A DNA stretch of 64,000 bases from an uncultured Lachnospiraceae bacterium. GTDB taxonomy: Bacteria; Bacillota; Clostridia; Lachnospirales; Lachnospiraceae. Below are positions 26,184 through 35,036 of the stretch, piece after piece. Position 1 is the first letter of the stretch; each line of letters begins with the position of its first letter. The position numbers were made by a program, and so were the translations under genes. The notes beneath the pieces are model-generated. The model saw only the letters and a list, made by a program, of their open reading frames with translations, ran no database searches and was not told where the DNA came from. The stretch lies in assembly GCA_947593735.1 (NCBI GenBank), contig CANQDT010000005.1, positions 28,664-92,663 on the forward strand, given 5' to 3'.

Positions 26184-27164
26184 ATGGATAATGCCACATT
26201 CCGCACGCTATTGCGCGCCTATGAAGAGACAAGGGCGAACAATCAGCGCCTGGTTCAGCAGCGGCGGCAGCAGGTTTACCGCGAGCTGCCCGCGCTTGCC
26301 GAGCTTGACCGGACGATCGCGTCTCTCGCCTCCGACCAGGGGCGGGCGATGCTGAACGGACAGCCGGTCGACCTCGCCGGGCTTGACCGCCGTATTCTCG
26401 AATTGTCCGAAAAAAAATCCCATATACTGGAGCAGAACGGATATCCCGCCGATTATCTGGATCCGGTCTATCAATGCCCGAAATGCAGAGATACCGGATA
26501 TATCGGCAATGAAAAATGCTCCTGCCTGCGCCAGAAGATCGTCGATAAAGTATATGAGCAGTCCAATATAAAAACCAAACTGGAGACAGAGAACTTTTCC
26601 AACTTCAGACTGGATTATTATTCTGATCAACCGGCGGGGGACAGGCCTTCCCCACGGGAGTACATGACGCGCGTTGTCGCTGACTGCAGGGAATACGCCG
26701 CCGGCTTTTCTGCCCGAAAGGACAACATTCTCTTCTACGGCTCGCCGGGAGTCGGCAAAACATTCTTAACCAACTGTATCGCGAAAGAATTGCTGGATCA
26801 GGGATTTATGGTTATTTACCTGACCTCGTTTCAGTTTTTTGATATCCTCAGCGAATATGTCTTCCGCAGGGACGCGGGCAGGGACAGCGAAATGTCGTTC
26901 CGCTATATCCTGAACTGCGACCTGCTCATCATAGACGACCTCGGCACGGAAGTCGTGAACAGCTTCGTATCGTCCCAGCTGTTCCAGTGCCTGAACCAGA
27001 GGCTGCTGAGCGGGAAAGCGACGATCATATCCAGCAACCTGTCGCTGTCCCGGTTAAAAGACACATATTCGGAGCGGGTCTATTCCCGCATCATTGAGAA
27101 TTATCGGATCTATAATATTTACGGCGACGATATCCGTGTCATGAAAGGATTAGGAGGATTATAA
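26184..27164 (+). CDS. helicase loader, DnaC/DnaI family AAA+ ATPase
   Basis: A 326-aa protein that loads the replicative DNA helicase. An N-terminal helical region is followed by a zinc-binding cluster (Cys98, Cys101, Cys112, Cys114), then an AAA+ domain with Walker A GSPGVGKT (186-193), Walker B LLIIDDLGTE near 252, sensor-1 IISSN and an arginine-finger region near YSRIIENY. The order and zinc cluster resemble B. subtilis DnaI more than E. coli DnaC. It stops 2 bp before prs and lies just after the DnaD-like gene, so replication initiation and PRPP supply share a transcript. Confidence 0.9.
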   Translation: MDNATFRTLLRAYEETRANNQRLVQQRRQQVYRELPALAELDRTIASLASDQGRAMLNGQPVDLAGLDRRILELSEKKSHILEQNGYPADYLDPVYQCPKCRDTGYIGNEKCSCLRQKIVDKVYEQSNIKTKLETENFSNFRLDYYSDQPAGDRPSPREYMTRVVADCREYAAGFSARKDNILFYGSPGVGKTFLTNCIAKELLDQGFMVIYLTSFQFFDILSEYVFRRDAGRDSEMSFRYILNCDLLIIDDLGTEVVNSFVSSQLFQCLNQRLLSGKATIISSNLSLSRLKDTYSERVYSRIIENYRIYNIYGDDIRVMKGLGGL

Positions 27165-27166
27165 TT

Positions 27167-28363
27167 ATGGCAAGAAGGGAAGATATCATCCGCCTCGGGA
27201 AAATGCCGGTCGGCAACCTGGGGATCATTGCGCTGGAGAGCAGCAAAAGCCTCGGGCAGAAAGTAAACGACTACATTGTTTCCTGGCGGCAGCAGGTTGT
27301 CCAGGAACAAAAAGAGGCGACGCTTGCCCTGACCGGTTATGAAAAAGACAGTTACCTGATCGACGCGAAATGCCCGCGTTTCGGATCCGGCGAAGCCAAA
27401 GGCATCATCAGCGATTCTGTCCGCGGCACGGACCTGTATCTGATCGTTGACGTTACCAATTACAGTATTACCTATTCGCTGTGCGGCCACACATGCCGCA
27501 TGTCGCCGGACGACCATTTCGCCGACCTGAAGCGCCTGATCGCGGCAAGCGGGGGAAAAGCAACGCAGATCACCGTCATCATGCCGTTTCTTTATGAGGG
27601 AAGGCAGCACAAACGCTCCGCCCGGGAATCCCTGGACTGTTCGCTGATGCTGCAGGAGCTTGTCAATATGGGCGTTACCAATTTTATCACATTTGACGCG
27701 CACGACCCGCGGGTACAGAACGCGATCCCGATGCACGGATTTGATAATGTCCATCCTACTTATCAATTTGTCAAAGCTCTGCTCGGTTCCACCGGCGACA
27801 TCCGGATCGACCGGGACCATCTGATGATCATCAGCCCGGATGAGGGCGCCATGCAGCGCGCCATTTACATGGCGTCGGTTCTCGGCGTCGATGTCGGTAT
27901 GTTTTATAAACGGCGGGATTATTCCAAAGTCGTAAACGGGCGCAACCCCATTATCTCCCATGAATTTCTCGGAGATTCCGTGGAGGGCATGGACGTTGTT
28001 ATCATCGACGATATGATCTCTTCCGGTGAAAGTATGCTGGATGTGGCGAGAGAATTAAAAAGGAGAAACGCGAAACGCGTATTCTGCCTGTCTACGTTCG
28101 GGCTCTTTACGAACGGCCTCGCCGCGTTCGACCAGTGTTATGAGGAGGGCGTCATCTCCAAGATCATCACGACAAACCTGTGTTACCAGACGCCGGAACT
28201 GCTTTCCCGGTCATGGTACGTAACCGCCGACATGAGCAAATATATCGCGCTGATCATCGACCAGCTGAACCACAACGGTTCGATCAGCGAATTGCTGAAC
28301 CCGCATGACCGGATCAGCAAATATATCGCCAAGTATACGGCGAACCAGCAAAAGACCGTCTGA
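27167..28363 (+). CDS. prs: ribose-phosphate pyrophosphokinase
   Basis: A 398-aa PRPP synthetase, making the ribose donor for purines, pyrimidines, His, Trp and NAD. The flexible loop region and the PRPP-binding motif VVIIDDMISSGESM (near 280) are clear. The protein is about 80 residues longer than the standard ~316-aa enzyme, with an N-terminal extension (MARREDIIRLGKMPVGNLGI...) and insertions; such long forms occur in Lachnospiraceae. The ribosome site is TAGGAGGA. A strong bidirectional terminator follows. Confidence 0.92.
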   Translation: MARREDIIRLGKMPVGNLGIIALESSKSLGQKVNDYIVSWRQQVVQEQKEATLALTGYEKDSYLIDAKCPRFGSGEAKGIISDSVRGTDLYLIVDVTNYSITYSLCGHTCRMSPDDHFADLKRLIAASGGKATQITVIMPFLYEGRQHKRSARESLDCSLMLQELVNMGVTNFITFDAHDPRVQNAIPMHGFDNVHPTYQFVKALLGSTGDIRIDRDHLMIISPDEGAMQRAIYMASVLGVDVGMFYKRRDYSKVVNGRNPIISHEFLGDSVEGMDVVIIDDMISSGESMLDVARELKRRNAKRVFCLSTFGLFTNGLAAFDQCYEEGVISKIITTNLCYQTPELLSRSWYVTADMSKYIALIIDQLNHNGSISELLNPHDRISKYIAKYTANQQKTV

Positions 28364-28390
28364 CGTGCCGTCAGGCGCGATTAAGGGAAA

Positions 28391-28447
28391 AGAAAGAGGG
28401 CGTCCAAAAACCGGAACATATCCGGCTTTTGGACGCCCTCTTTCTTT
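28391..28447. terminator. bidirectional terminator between prs and the PBP gene
   Basis: A long stem of about 22 bp with one bulge and a small loop, with A-run before and T-run after, between convergent genes. Confidence 0.88.
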
Positions 28448-28478
28448 TCTCATGCAGCCGAAGCTGCTCTGTATGTTT

Positions 28479-30770
28479 TTATTCTACATCCGGCTCAAAA
28501 TAATCCTCCGCGCCATCATCGTATGTCTCATCCGGCTCAGCCGGTTCTTCTGTCCCGCCTCCGTCTTCTTCGGTATAAACCTCTCCTTCCGTATCATCCT
28601 CCGTATAACCGTCCTCATCCACATTGTCGGTATACGTATAATCGTCTTCATCTTCATAATCATAATCGTAGGAGTCTTCATAGCCGTCCCCGTAACTGCT
28701 GTTGCCGCTCTCATAATCCCGGCTCGTCGTCGGCGGGGTATACGGCTTAAAGTGCTTTTCTCCCAGTCCCTCGTGGATCTGCGACATATAGCTTTTCCAG
28801 ATATAGCCGGGCAGATTTCCGCCGTAGAGATTATAGACTTCTTTGTTCTGGTCGTTCCCGACCCATACGGCAGTCGTATAATACGGCGTATAGCCGCACA
28901 GCCAGCCATCCTTACTGTTGTCGGTAGTCCCGGTCTTCGCCGCCCCGTCGATATCGCCGAATCCGCCCAGCGCGGACGCGGTTCCGCTGACCAGCACGCC
29001 CTCCAGAATATCCGTCATCTGTCTCGCCGCATTGGTCTGATATACCTGCTTCTGCCGGATCTTGTCTTTCACGACCGCTTTTCCGTTCGCGTTCAGGATC
29101 GTAACGATGCAGGTCGGTTCCCTCCAGATCCCGTCGTTTGCCAGCGTGGAATAGCCGGAAGCCATCTCGACCACGTTCGTTCCGTTGGTCAGCCCTCCGA
29201 TCCCGGAGGAAAGGATTTCATAATCGATCGGTTCCAGATTATTAAACTCCATTTTTTTCAGATAAGACACGCCGACCTGCGGGGTCAGTTCCTCAAAAAG
29301 CCGGTACGCGACGACATTTCTGGACAAAACGACGGCGTTTCTCAGGCTGGTCCATCCGGAATAGGATCCTCCGGAATTTTTCGGTCCTTCCCCTTCCGGG
29401 AACGGGATGTCCGGCACGGAGGAAGACGCGGTATATCCGCGCTCGATCGCCGGCGTATAAACAACGAGCGGTTTGATCGTACTTCCTGGCTGGCGCGCGA
29501 TCTGAAACGCGCGGTTCAACGTATATCCTTCCGATTTCTGCGTCCGCCCGCCTACGACCGCGACGACCCTTCCATCCGAATTATCAATGCAGCACGCCGC
29601 CGCCTGCATCGTATACGCCCCGTTTTCCGCGGTTTCGGTATAGCCGTAGCTGTTCATATGGCTGTCGACCGCTTCCTGGAGCTTCTTCTGCTTATCCAGG
29701 TCGATCGATGTATAGATCCGGTATCCGCCGGTATACAGGGACTTCTGATACGAATCGTACCATTCCTTGTACTCCGCGTCGTACTTTTCTTCTGCCTTTT
29801 CGTTTTTAAACTGATATTTGAATTTGAACCCGTTTTCCCGCATCAGCGCTTTGACAGCGCAGTCAAACACAAAGGTCTCGATATAATTCCTTCTCTTTTT
29901 CTTCGCCTGTTTGAGCGTGATCTTCTCCGCGACCGCCTCATCGTATTCTTCCTGGGTGATCGCCCCATCCTCTTTCATGCTTTTCAGGATGAAATCGCGC
30001 CGCTCCATTGTATGGTCAAAATTTGTCAGCGGATTGTAATACTCCGGGCTGTTCGGGATCGCGGACAAAAACGCGATCTGGGAAAGCGACAGGGAATTGA
30101 CGCTTCGGTTAAAATACCCGTTCGCCGCCGCCTGTATGCCGTAATATCCGCTGTTGTAATAAATATTATTCAGGTAAAATTCCATGATCTCATCTTTGGT
30201 ATACTTTTTCTCAAGCTGCCATGCGATGAAGATCTCCTTAACTTTTCTCTCCCATGATATTTCATTGTTCAGGAAAATACCGCGGGCAAGCTGCTGGTCG
30301 ATCGTACTGCCGCCCTGGGTGATCCGCCCTTTCTGGATCAGAGCGAGCAGCGCGCGGAAATTCGCCATGATGTCAACGCCGTTATGGCTGTAAAACTTCT
30401 TATCTTCCGTCGAGACGACCGCCTGCTTCGCGTAATCCGGGATCGACTCAACCGTCAGATAATAGACGTCTTTTTCCTTCAGGCTCTGGATGACCTTCCC
30501 ATCCGCGTCATAAATCAGGCTTGTCTCGGAAGCCTTAAATGTATCGTGATCCGACTCTTTTACCAGCTTCACCGCGTCCCTGTGCATCGCCACGATCTTT
30601 ACCCCGTACTGGAACCAGAAGATCAGACCGAGAATCGCGATCATGATCACAAAAATCAAAAGCCACGCTTTCAATACTTTTTTAAAAATGCGGTTGCCTT
30701 TCTCCTTTACGGTATTCTGTCCTCCCGTCCTGCCGCCCTGCTTCGGGGAGGTCTTCTTTTTCTTCTCCAT
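28479..30770 (-). CDS. class A penicillin-binding protein (PBP1a-like)
   Basis: A 763-aa bifunctional peptidoglycan synthase. A basic cytoplasmic tail and one membrane anchor (~33-55) precede a GT51 transglycosylase domain with catalytic Glu122 in TEDKKFYSH and GGSTIDQQLAR (153-163; Asp where most have Thr). The transpeptidase domain shows the acylated Ser430 in GSTIK, SRN as the second motif and AAKTGTTD as the third. The last ~70 residues are extremely acidic and rich in Asp, Glu, Tyr, Thr, a low-complexity tail outside the membrane. Transcribed toward prs, sharing the terminator. Confidence 0.94.
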   Translation of the reverse strand: MEKKKKTSPKQGGRTGGQNTVKEKGNRIFKKVLKAWLLIFVIMIAILGLIFWFQYGVKIVAMHRDAVKLVKESDHDTFKASETSLIYDADGKVIQSLKEKDVYYLTVESIPDYAKQAVVSTEDKKFYSHNGVDIMANFRALLALIQKGRITQGGSTIDQQLARGIFLNNEISWERKVKEIFIAWQLEKKYTKDEIMEFYLNNIYYNSGYYGIQAAANGYFNRSVNSLSLSQIAFLSAIPNSPEYYNPLTNFDHTMERRDFILKSMKEDGAITQEEYDEAVAEKITLKQAKKKRRNYIETFVFDCAVKALMRENGFKFKYQFKNEKAEEKYDAEYKEWYDSYQKSLYTGGYRIYTSIDLDKQKKLQEAVDSHMNSYGYTETAENGAYTMQAAACCIDNSDGRVVAVVGGRTQKSEGYTLNRAFQIARQPGSTIKPLVVYTPAIERGYTASSSVPDIPFPEGEGPKNSGGSYSGWTSLRNAVVLSRNVVAYRLFEELTPQVGVSYLKKMEFNNLEPIDYEILSSGIGGLTNGTNVVEMASGYSTLANDGIWREPTCIVTILNANGKAVVKDKIRQKQVYQTNAARQMTDILEGVLVSGTASALGGFGDIDGAAKTGTTDNSKDGWLCGYTPYYTTAVWVGNDQNKEVYNLYGGNLPGYIWKSYMSQIHEGLGEKHFKPYTPPTTSRDYESGNSSYGDGYEDSYDYDYEDEDDYTYTDNVDEDGYTEDDTEGEVYTEEDGGGTEEPAEPDETYDDGAEDYFEPDVE

Positions 30771-30932
30771 TTGCTCACCTCATGTGTTTCTCCGGGAACT
30801 TTTTCCGATCCATTCTTTCTTATTATACATGATACTTGGAATAAATACTACTTTTTTTTGCGATTTCCCTATTATAATCCACAGAATTTTGTGGTATGCT
30901 AGGAATATTATAGAGAAAGGACGGTTTTGAGT

Positions 30933-32048
30933 ATGGACGAACGAATTAAGAAACTCGCGAAAGGGCTGGTGCAATATTCCTGTCATGTGCAAAAAGGGGA
31001 AAATGTATACATCAATTATATTGGAGCCGCGACGGAAGACCTCGCCCGGCAGCTTGTAAAAGAAGTCTATGAAGCGGGCGGCTGCCCGTTTGTACATTAT
31101 GTAAACCCGCGCCTGCAGCGAGAGATCCTGCTTGGCTGCACGGAGGAGCAGCTTGCCCTTATGGCAGAGACAGACTCCCTCGAAATGTCAAAGATGGACT
31201 GTTATATCGGCGTGCGCGGTTCCGACAACGTATCGGAAAACGCCGATGTTCCGCCGGAAAAGCTCTCGCTGTACGAACGGCTCTATACGACGCCGGTCCA
31301 TCACGGCATCCGCGTCCCCAAAACAAAATGGGTCGTGCTCCGTTATCCGAACGCGGCGATGGCGCAGCTTGCCAATACAAGCGTCGAGCGCTTTGAAGAT
31401 TTTTATTTTGATGTCTGCAATCTTGACTACAGCAAAATGGGGAAAGCAATGCAGCCGCTGGTCGACCTGATGAACCGCACCGACCGCGTCCATATCGTCG
31501 GGTCGGGAACCGACCTGACCTTTTCCATCAAGGACATTCCCGCGATCCCGTGCGACGGCCATATGAATATTCCGGACGGCGAAGTGTTCACCGCGCCGGT
31601 CAGAGATTCGATCAACGGGACGCTGTCCTACAATACGCCCGCGGTATTCCAGGGCTTTACGTTTGAGGGGATCTCCCTGACCTTCCGGGATGGAAAGATC
31701 GTAGATGCGACCGCGAACGACCCGGAACGGATCCGCCAGGTATTTGATACGGATGAGGGCGCCCGGTATGTAGGGGAATTTGCGATCGGCGTCAACCCGT
31801 ACATCACGACGCCGATGAAGGATACCCTTTTTGATGAAAAAATCATGGGATCGTTCCACTTCACGCCCGGCAACTGCTACGACGAAGCGCCGAACGGAAA
31901 CCATTCCTCCATCCACTGGGATCTGGTATGCATCCAGACGGCGGAATACGGCGGCGGTTCGATCTATTTTGACGATGTGCTGATCCGGGACAACGGCCGC
32001 TTTGTCGTGCCGGAACTGGAATGCCTGAATCCGGAAAATCTCATTTAG
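30933..32048 (+). CDS. M29-family aminopeptidase
   Basis: A 371-aa thermophilic-type metallo-aminopeptidase (M29; AmpS/PepS-like), removing N-terminal residues from peptides in the cytoplasm. Family features are HYVNPRL, the PNGNHSSIHWDLV segment near 325 and a C-terminal IYFDDVLIRDNGRFV segment; metal-binding Glu, His, Tyr and Asp lie in these regions. The ATG at 30933 and a TTG at 30927 are both possible; AAAGGA is 5 nt from the TTG and 11 nt from the ATG. Followed by the HAD phosphatase gene after 13 bp. Confidence 0.9.
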   Translation: MDERIKKLAKGLVQYSCHVQKGENVYINYIGAATEDLARQLVKEVYEAGGCPFVHYVNPRLQREILLGCTEEQLALMAETDSLEMSKMDCYIGVRGSDNVSENADVPPEKLSLYERLYTTPVHHGIRVPKTKWVVLRYPNAAMAQLANTSVERFEDFYFDVCNLDYSKMGKAMQPLVDLMNRTDRVHIVGSGTDLTFSIKDIPAIPCDGHMNIPDGEVFTAPVRDSINGTLSYNTPAVFQGFTFEGISLTFRDGKIVDATANDPERIRQVFDTDEGARYVGEFAIGVNPYITTPMKDTLFDEKIMGSFHFTPGNCYDEAPNGNHSSIHWDLVCIQTAEYGGGSIYFDDVLIRDNGRFVVPELECLNPENLI

Positions 32049-32061
32049 GAGCGCATGGGAT

Positions 32062-32850
32062 ATGATAAAAATGATTGCTTCCGATCTGGACGGAACGCTC
32101 CTGCTCAACGGCGCGCAGTCGTTAAGCGAAGATACGATTCCGATCATCCGGTCGCTGAAAGAACGGGGAATACTGTTTGTCGCCGCGAGCGGCAGGCAGT
32201 ATCCAAACCTCCGGCGCCTGTTCGCCCCGGTCGCGGACGATATCGGTTACATATGTGAAAACGGCGCGCTGGTCAAATACCAGGGCAAAACCTTATACAA
32301 ATCCGTGATCCCGCGGGATCTCGCGCTGGAGGTCGTGGACGCGATCGTCGCCCGCGACGGCTGTGAGGCGCTGGTATCCGGGGAAGATACGTCCTACATT
32401 GTCCCGAAGGACCCTTATTATGAATATCATCTCCGATATGAATTTAACAATGACATGACGACACTGCGGGATTTCCGCGATGTGCCGGAAGACATTATGA
32501 AAGTTTCTGTCTGTGAATTCAGCGGTATCGAAAAGGGCGGCACCGTTTCCGCCCTGAACCGGCTGTTCGCGGACCGGCTGTATACGACGGTTTCCGGCCT
32601 TGCCTGGCAGGATTTCCTCAGCATCGGGACGAGCAAGGGCGCGGCGATCGCCATTCTGGAGCAGGCGCTTGGCTTTACGCCCGATGAGACAATGGCGTTC
32701 GGCGACCAGTACAACGATCTGGAAATGCTCCGGCACGTCGGCGTCCCGGTCGCGATGGCGAACAGCCCGGCGGATATCCTTGCCGCTGCAGCGCTCGTAT
32801 CGTCGCGCGTGGAAGATACGCTGACAGAATACTTTCAGCTACAGCGCTGA
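32062..32850 (+). CDS. Cof-type HAD-family hydrolase
   Basis: A 262-aa haloacid-dehalogenase phosphatase of the Cof/type IIB class. Motif I is ASDLDGTLL near the N-terminus, motif II a Ser/Thr in FVAASGR, and motifs III/IV are SKGAAI and FGDQYNDLEML. Such enzymes dephosphorylate sugar phosphates, FMN or other small molecules; substrate cannot be read from the sequence. Probably cotranscribed with the aminopeptidase. Its stop is only 11 bp from that of the convergent tetR-type gene, with no visible terminator. Confidence 0.92.
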   Translation: MIKMIASDLDGTLLLNGAQSLSEDTIPIIRSLKERGILFVAASGRQYPNLRRLFAPVADDIGYICENGALVKYQGKTLYKSVIPRDLALEVVDAIVARDGCEALVSGEDTSYIVPKDPYYEYHLRYEFNNDMTTLRDFRDVPEDIMKVSVCEFSGIEKGGTVSALNRLFADRLYTTVSGLAWQDFLSIGTSKGAAIAILEQALGFTPDETMAFGDQYNDLEMLRHVGVPVAMANSPADILAAAALVSSRVEDTLTEYFQLQR

Positions 32851-32861
32851 GGCTCCGTCCC

Positions 32862-33464
32862 TCATTCGGATCCGCCCGGTTCCTCCCGGATGCTGCCGAG
32901 CAGCAGCGGCATCCATGCCGAACTGTACTCCGCCAGCGAATATCTTCCCTGGCACATGCACCAGTCATAGATAAACGCCCGCTCCAGGAGCGCGTACATT
33001 TTTGTGATCTCAAACGGCGAATGTGCGTTTGTCAGTTCGCCTTTCTGCTGCCCTTCAAATACGATCTCGTTCAGAAGCTGATAATAGATCCGATTCTGGT
33101 CCAGCAAATGAACCTGCCCTTTCGTCGTAAGCTGGGAAGAATAGAGCGAGGCGAGCAATTCCGCGTCGATCGTTTCATCGATCATGGTAAACAATTCTTT
33201 GTTTAAAAATAATAATTTATCGAAGCTGTTCATCTGTTCGGGGAATTGCTGTTTCAGTTCCTCATATTTGTTGTCCCATACGGTAGACAGGGTGCTCAGC
33301 AATTCGTCCTTGCTGCTGAAATAATGATAAAAGCTCCCTTTCGACGTCGCTGATTTCTCAATGATCTGCTCTACTGTCGTCTCGTCGTATCCCTGCTCAT
33401 AAAACAGCTCCCACGCCGCTTTGATAATGATCGACTTCGTCGAATCCTTTCCTCGCTTCGCCAT
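32862..33464 (-). CDS. TetR/AcrR-family transcriptional regulator
   Basis: A 200-aa regulator with an N-terminal helix-turn-helix (residues ~10-55; YDETTVEQIIEKSATSKGSF then YHYFSSKDELL) and a divergent ligand-binding domain. The ligand and targets are unknown. It is divergent from proC, and an imperfect palindrome lies between the two promoters, so it may control itself and proC, although the ligand could concern genes elsewhere. Confidence 0.92.
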   Translation of the reverse strand: MAKRGKDSTKSIIIKAAWELFYEQGYDETTVEQIIEKSATSKGSFYHYFSSKDELLSTLSTVWDNKYEELKQQFPEQMNSFDKLLFLNKELFTMIDETIDAELLASLYSSQLTTKGQVHLLDQNRIYYQLLNEIVFEGQQKGELTNAHSPFEITKMYALLERAFIYDWCMCQGRYSLAEYSSAWMPLLLGSIREEPGGSE

Positions 33465-33501
33465 ATACGGTTCCCGCCCTTTCCTGTTTTCTCCATCGTA
33501 T

Positions 33502-33559
33502 CATACAATCGTTTATTTATCAAACAAAGATTGACTTCTGAAATCCGGTGGAATACAAT
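33502..33559. promoter_or_regulatory. divergent promoters with candidate TetR operator
   Basis: Plus strand, toward proC: TTGACT (33531-33536), 17 bp, TACAAT (33554-33559). Minus strand, toward the regulator: TTGTTT, 16 bp, TATGAT ending near 33502. Between them lies an imperfect inverted repeat, CAATCGTTT ... AAACAAAGATTG, that overlaps both -35 regions. Confidence 0.55.
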
Positions 33560-33590
33560 ACAGATAAGAAAATGGAAAAGGAGCTCTGCC

Positions 33591-34400
33591 ATGGAACAAC
33601 AGACGATCGGATTTATCGGCGCGGGCAATATGGCGTCCGCCATCATCAGCGGGATCATCCGCGCCGGCGCCGCGGAGGGGAGCCGGGTTATGGCATCGGA
33701 TCCCGACGCGGAAAAGCGAACTGCATTAGAACAGGCTTACGGCATACGGACCGGGGACAACCGGCAGGTCGCGGAATCCTCCCGGATCCTGTTCCTGGCG
33801 GTCAAGCCCGCCGTTTATGGAACCGTCATTCCCGAAATACGCGATTTTGTCCGGGAAGATACCATTGTCGTTTCCATTGCCGCGGGACAAACCCTGGACG
33901 CCGTCCGGCGCCTGTTCGGCGGGGAACGGAAACTGATCCGCGTTATGCCGAATACGCCCGCGCTCGTCGGGGAAGGCATGAGCGCTGTCTGCGCAAATGA
34001 CAATGTAGCGCCGGACGAACTGGATACCGTCTGCGGCCTGTGCCGCAGCTTCGGGCGCTGCGTCGTTGTCCCAGAGTCCATGATGCACGCCGTTGTCGGT
34101 GTCAGCGGTTCTTCGCCCGCCTACGCGTTTCTGTTTCTGGAAGCCCTGGCGGACGCCGCCGTCATGAAAGGGATGCCCCGGCCGCTCGCGTATGAATGTG
34201 CCGCCCAGGCGCTTGCCGGATCCGCCAAAATGGTGCTGGAAACCGGAAAGCATCCGGGCGAATTAAAAGATATGGTCTGCTCCCCCGGCGGGACGACCAT
34301 CGAAGCGGTCGCCGTGCTGGAACAGAGGGGCTTCCGCAGCGCCGTCATTGACGCGGCAGCTGCCTGCGCGGACAAATCCGAAAAAATGGAGCGGGAATAA
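33591..34400 (+). CDS. proC: pyrroline-5-carboxylate reductase
   Basis: A 269-aa enzyme that makes proline from pyrroline-5-carboxylate with NAD(P)H. The dinucleotide-binding motif IGFIGAGNMASAIISG at the N-terminus, RVMPNTPALVGEGM near 123 and the C-terminal GTTIEAVAVLEQRGFR are diagnostic. The ATG at 33591 follows AAAAGGAG; the longer open frame starts inside the promoter. A bidirectional terminator follows. Confidence 0.95.
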   Translation: MEQQTIGFIGAGNMASAIISGIIRAGAAEGSRVMASDPDAEKRTALEQAYGIRTGDNRQVAESSRILFLAVKPAVYGTVIPEIRDFVREDTIVVSIAAGQTLDAVRRLFGGERKLIRVMPNTPALVGEGMSAVCANDNVAPDELDTVCGLCRSFGRCVVVPESMMHAVVGVSGSSPAYAFLFLEALADAAVMKGMPRPLAYECAAQALAGSAKMVLETGKHPGELKDMVCSPGGTTIEAVAVLEQRGFRSAVIDAAAACADKSEKMERE

Positions 34401-34437
34401 CTCCCGCGTCCGCCTGTCCTTCCACCCATATCACAAA

Positions 34438-34487
34438 AAAAGCATGTTATCCGGCTTTCTCCGCTTTTGCCTGAATAACATGCTTTT
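34438..34487. terminator. bidirectional terminator between proC and nrdG
   Basis: A 13-bp perfect stem (34438-34450 with 34475-34487), with A- and T-runs on the outer sides, between convergent genes. Confidence 0.85.
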
Positions 34488-34490
34488 CGT

Positions 34491-35015
34491 TTATTTTTCC
34501 TTGTCCGTCGTGGTTCCGCCGGAAGATCGCTTTTTCAATTCCAGGATCCGCTGATTGCTGCTGCCGCGGAATTGCAGCCGGATATCCTTCAGCGCTTCCA
34601 CAAACTCGCCGTCCACGAGTACGTCAAGGTAGGACAACAGTTCTTCTGTCACTTCCGTGAATACTTTTCCGCCCGGAACCAGATCCACGTCGTACAGATA
34701 ACCGGTATAACACCATATCGTTTTCTCCGGATACGCGGCATGGACCTTTCTCAGCAGCCCAATCAGGGCGCGCTGGTTCTCCGGCTCGAACGGTTCTCCG
34801 CCCAGCAGGGTCAGCCCGCTGATGTATCCCGGCTGCAGCCCGTCAAGGATCTGCTGTTCCGTCTCCCCGGTAAACGGCTGTCCATAATCAAAATCCCATG
34901 TTTCCGGATTAAAACACCCTTTGCAGTGATGCCGGCAGCCGGATACAAACAGGCTCACCCGGACGCCCGGCCCGTCAGCGATATCATAAAATTTGATCGT
35001 TCCATAATTCATCAT
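34491..35015 (-). CDS. nrdG: anaerobic ribonucleotide reductase activating protein
   Basis: A 174-aa radical SAM enzyme that installs the glycyl radical on NrdD. The iron-sulfur motif is in CRHHCKGC near 27-34 and the glycine-rich SAM site is LTLLGGEPFEPEN near 69-81. Second gene of nrdD-nrdG, 21 bp after the nrdD stop. Confidence 0.96.
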   Translation of the reverse strand: MMNYGTIKFYDIADGPGVRVSLFVSGCRHHCKGCFNPETWDFDYGQPFTGETEQQILDGLQPGYISGLTLLGGEPFEPENQRALIGLLRKVHAAYPEKTIWCYTGYLYDVDLVPGGKVFTEVTEELLSYLDVLVDGEFVEALKDIRLQFRGSSNQRILELKKRSSGGTTTDKEK

Positions 35016-35036
35016 CCGATTACTCCGATCGCCTTT

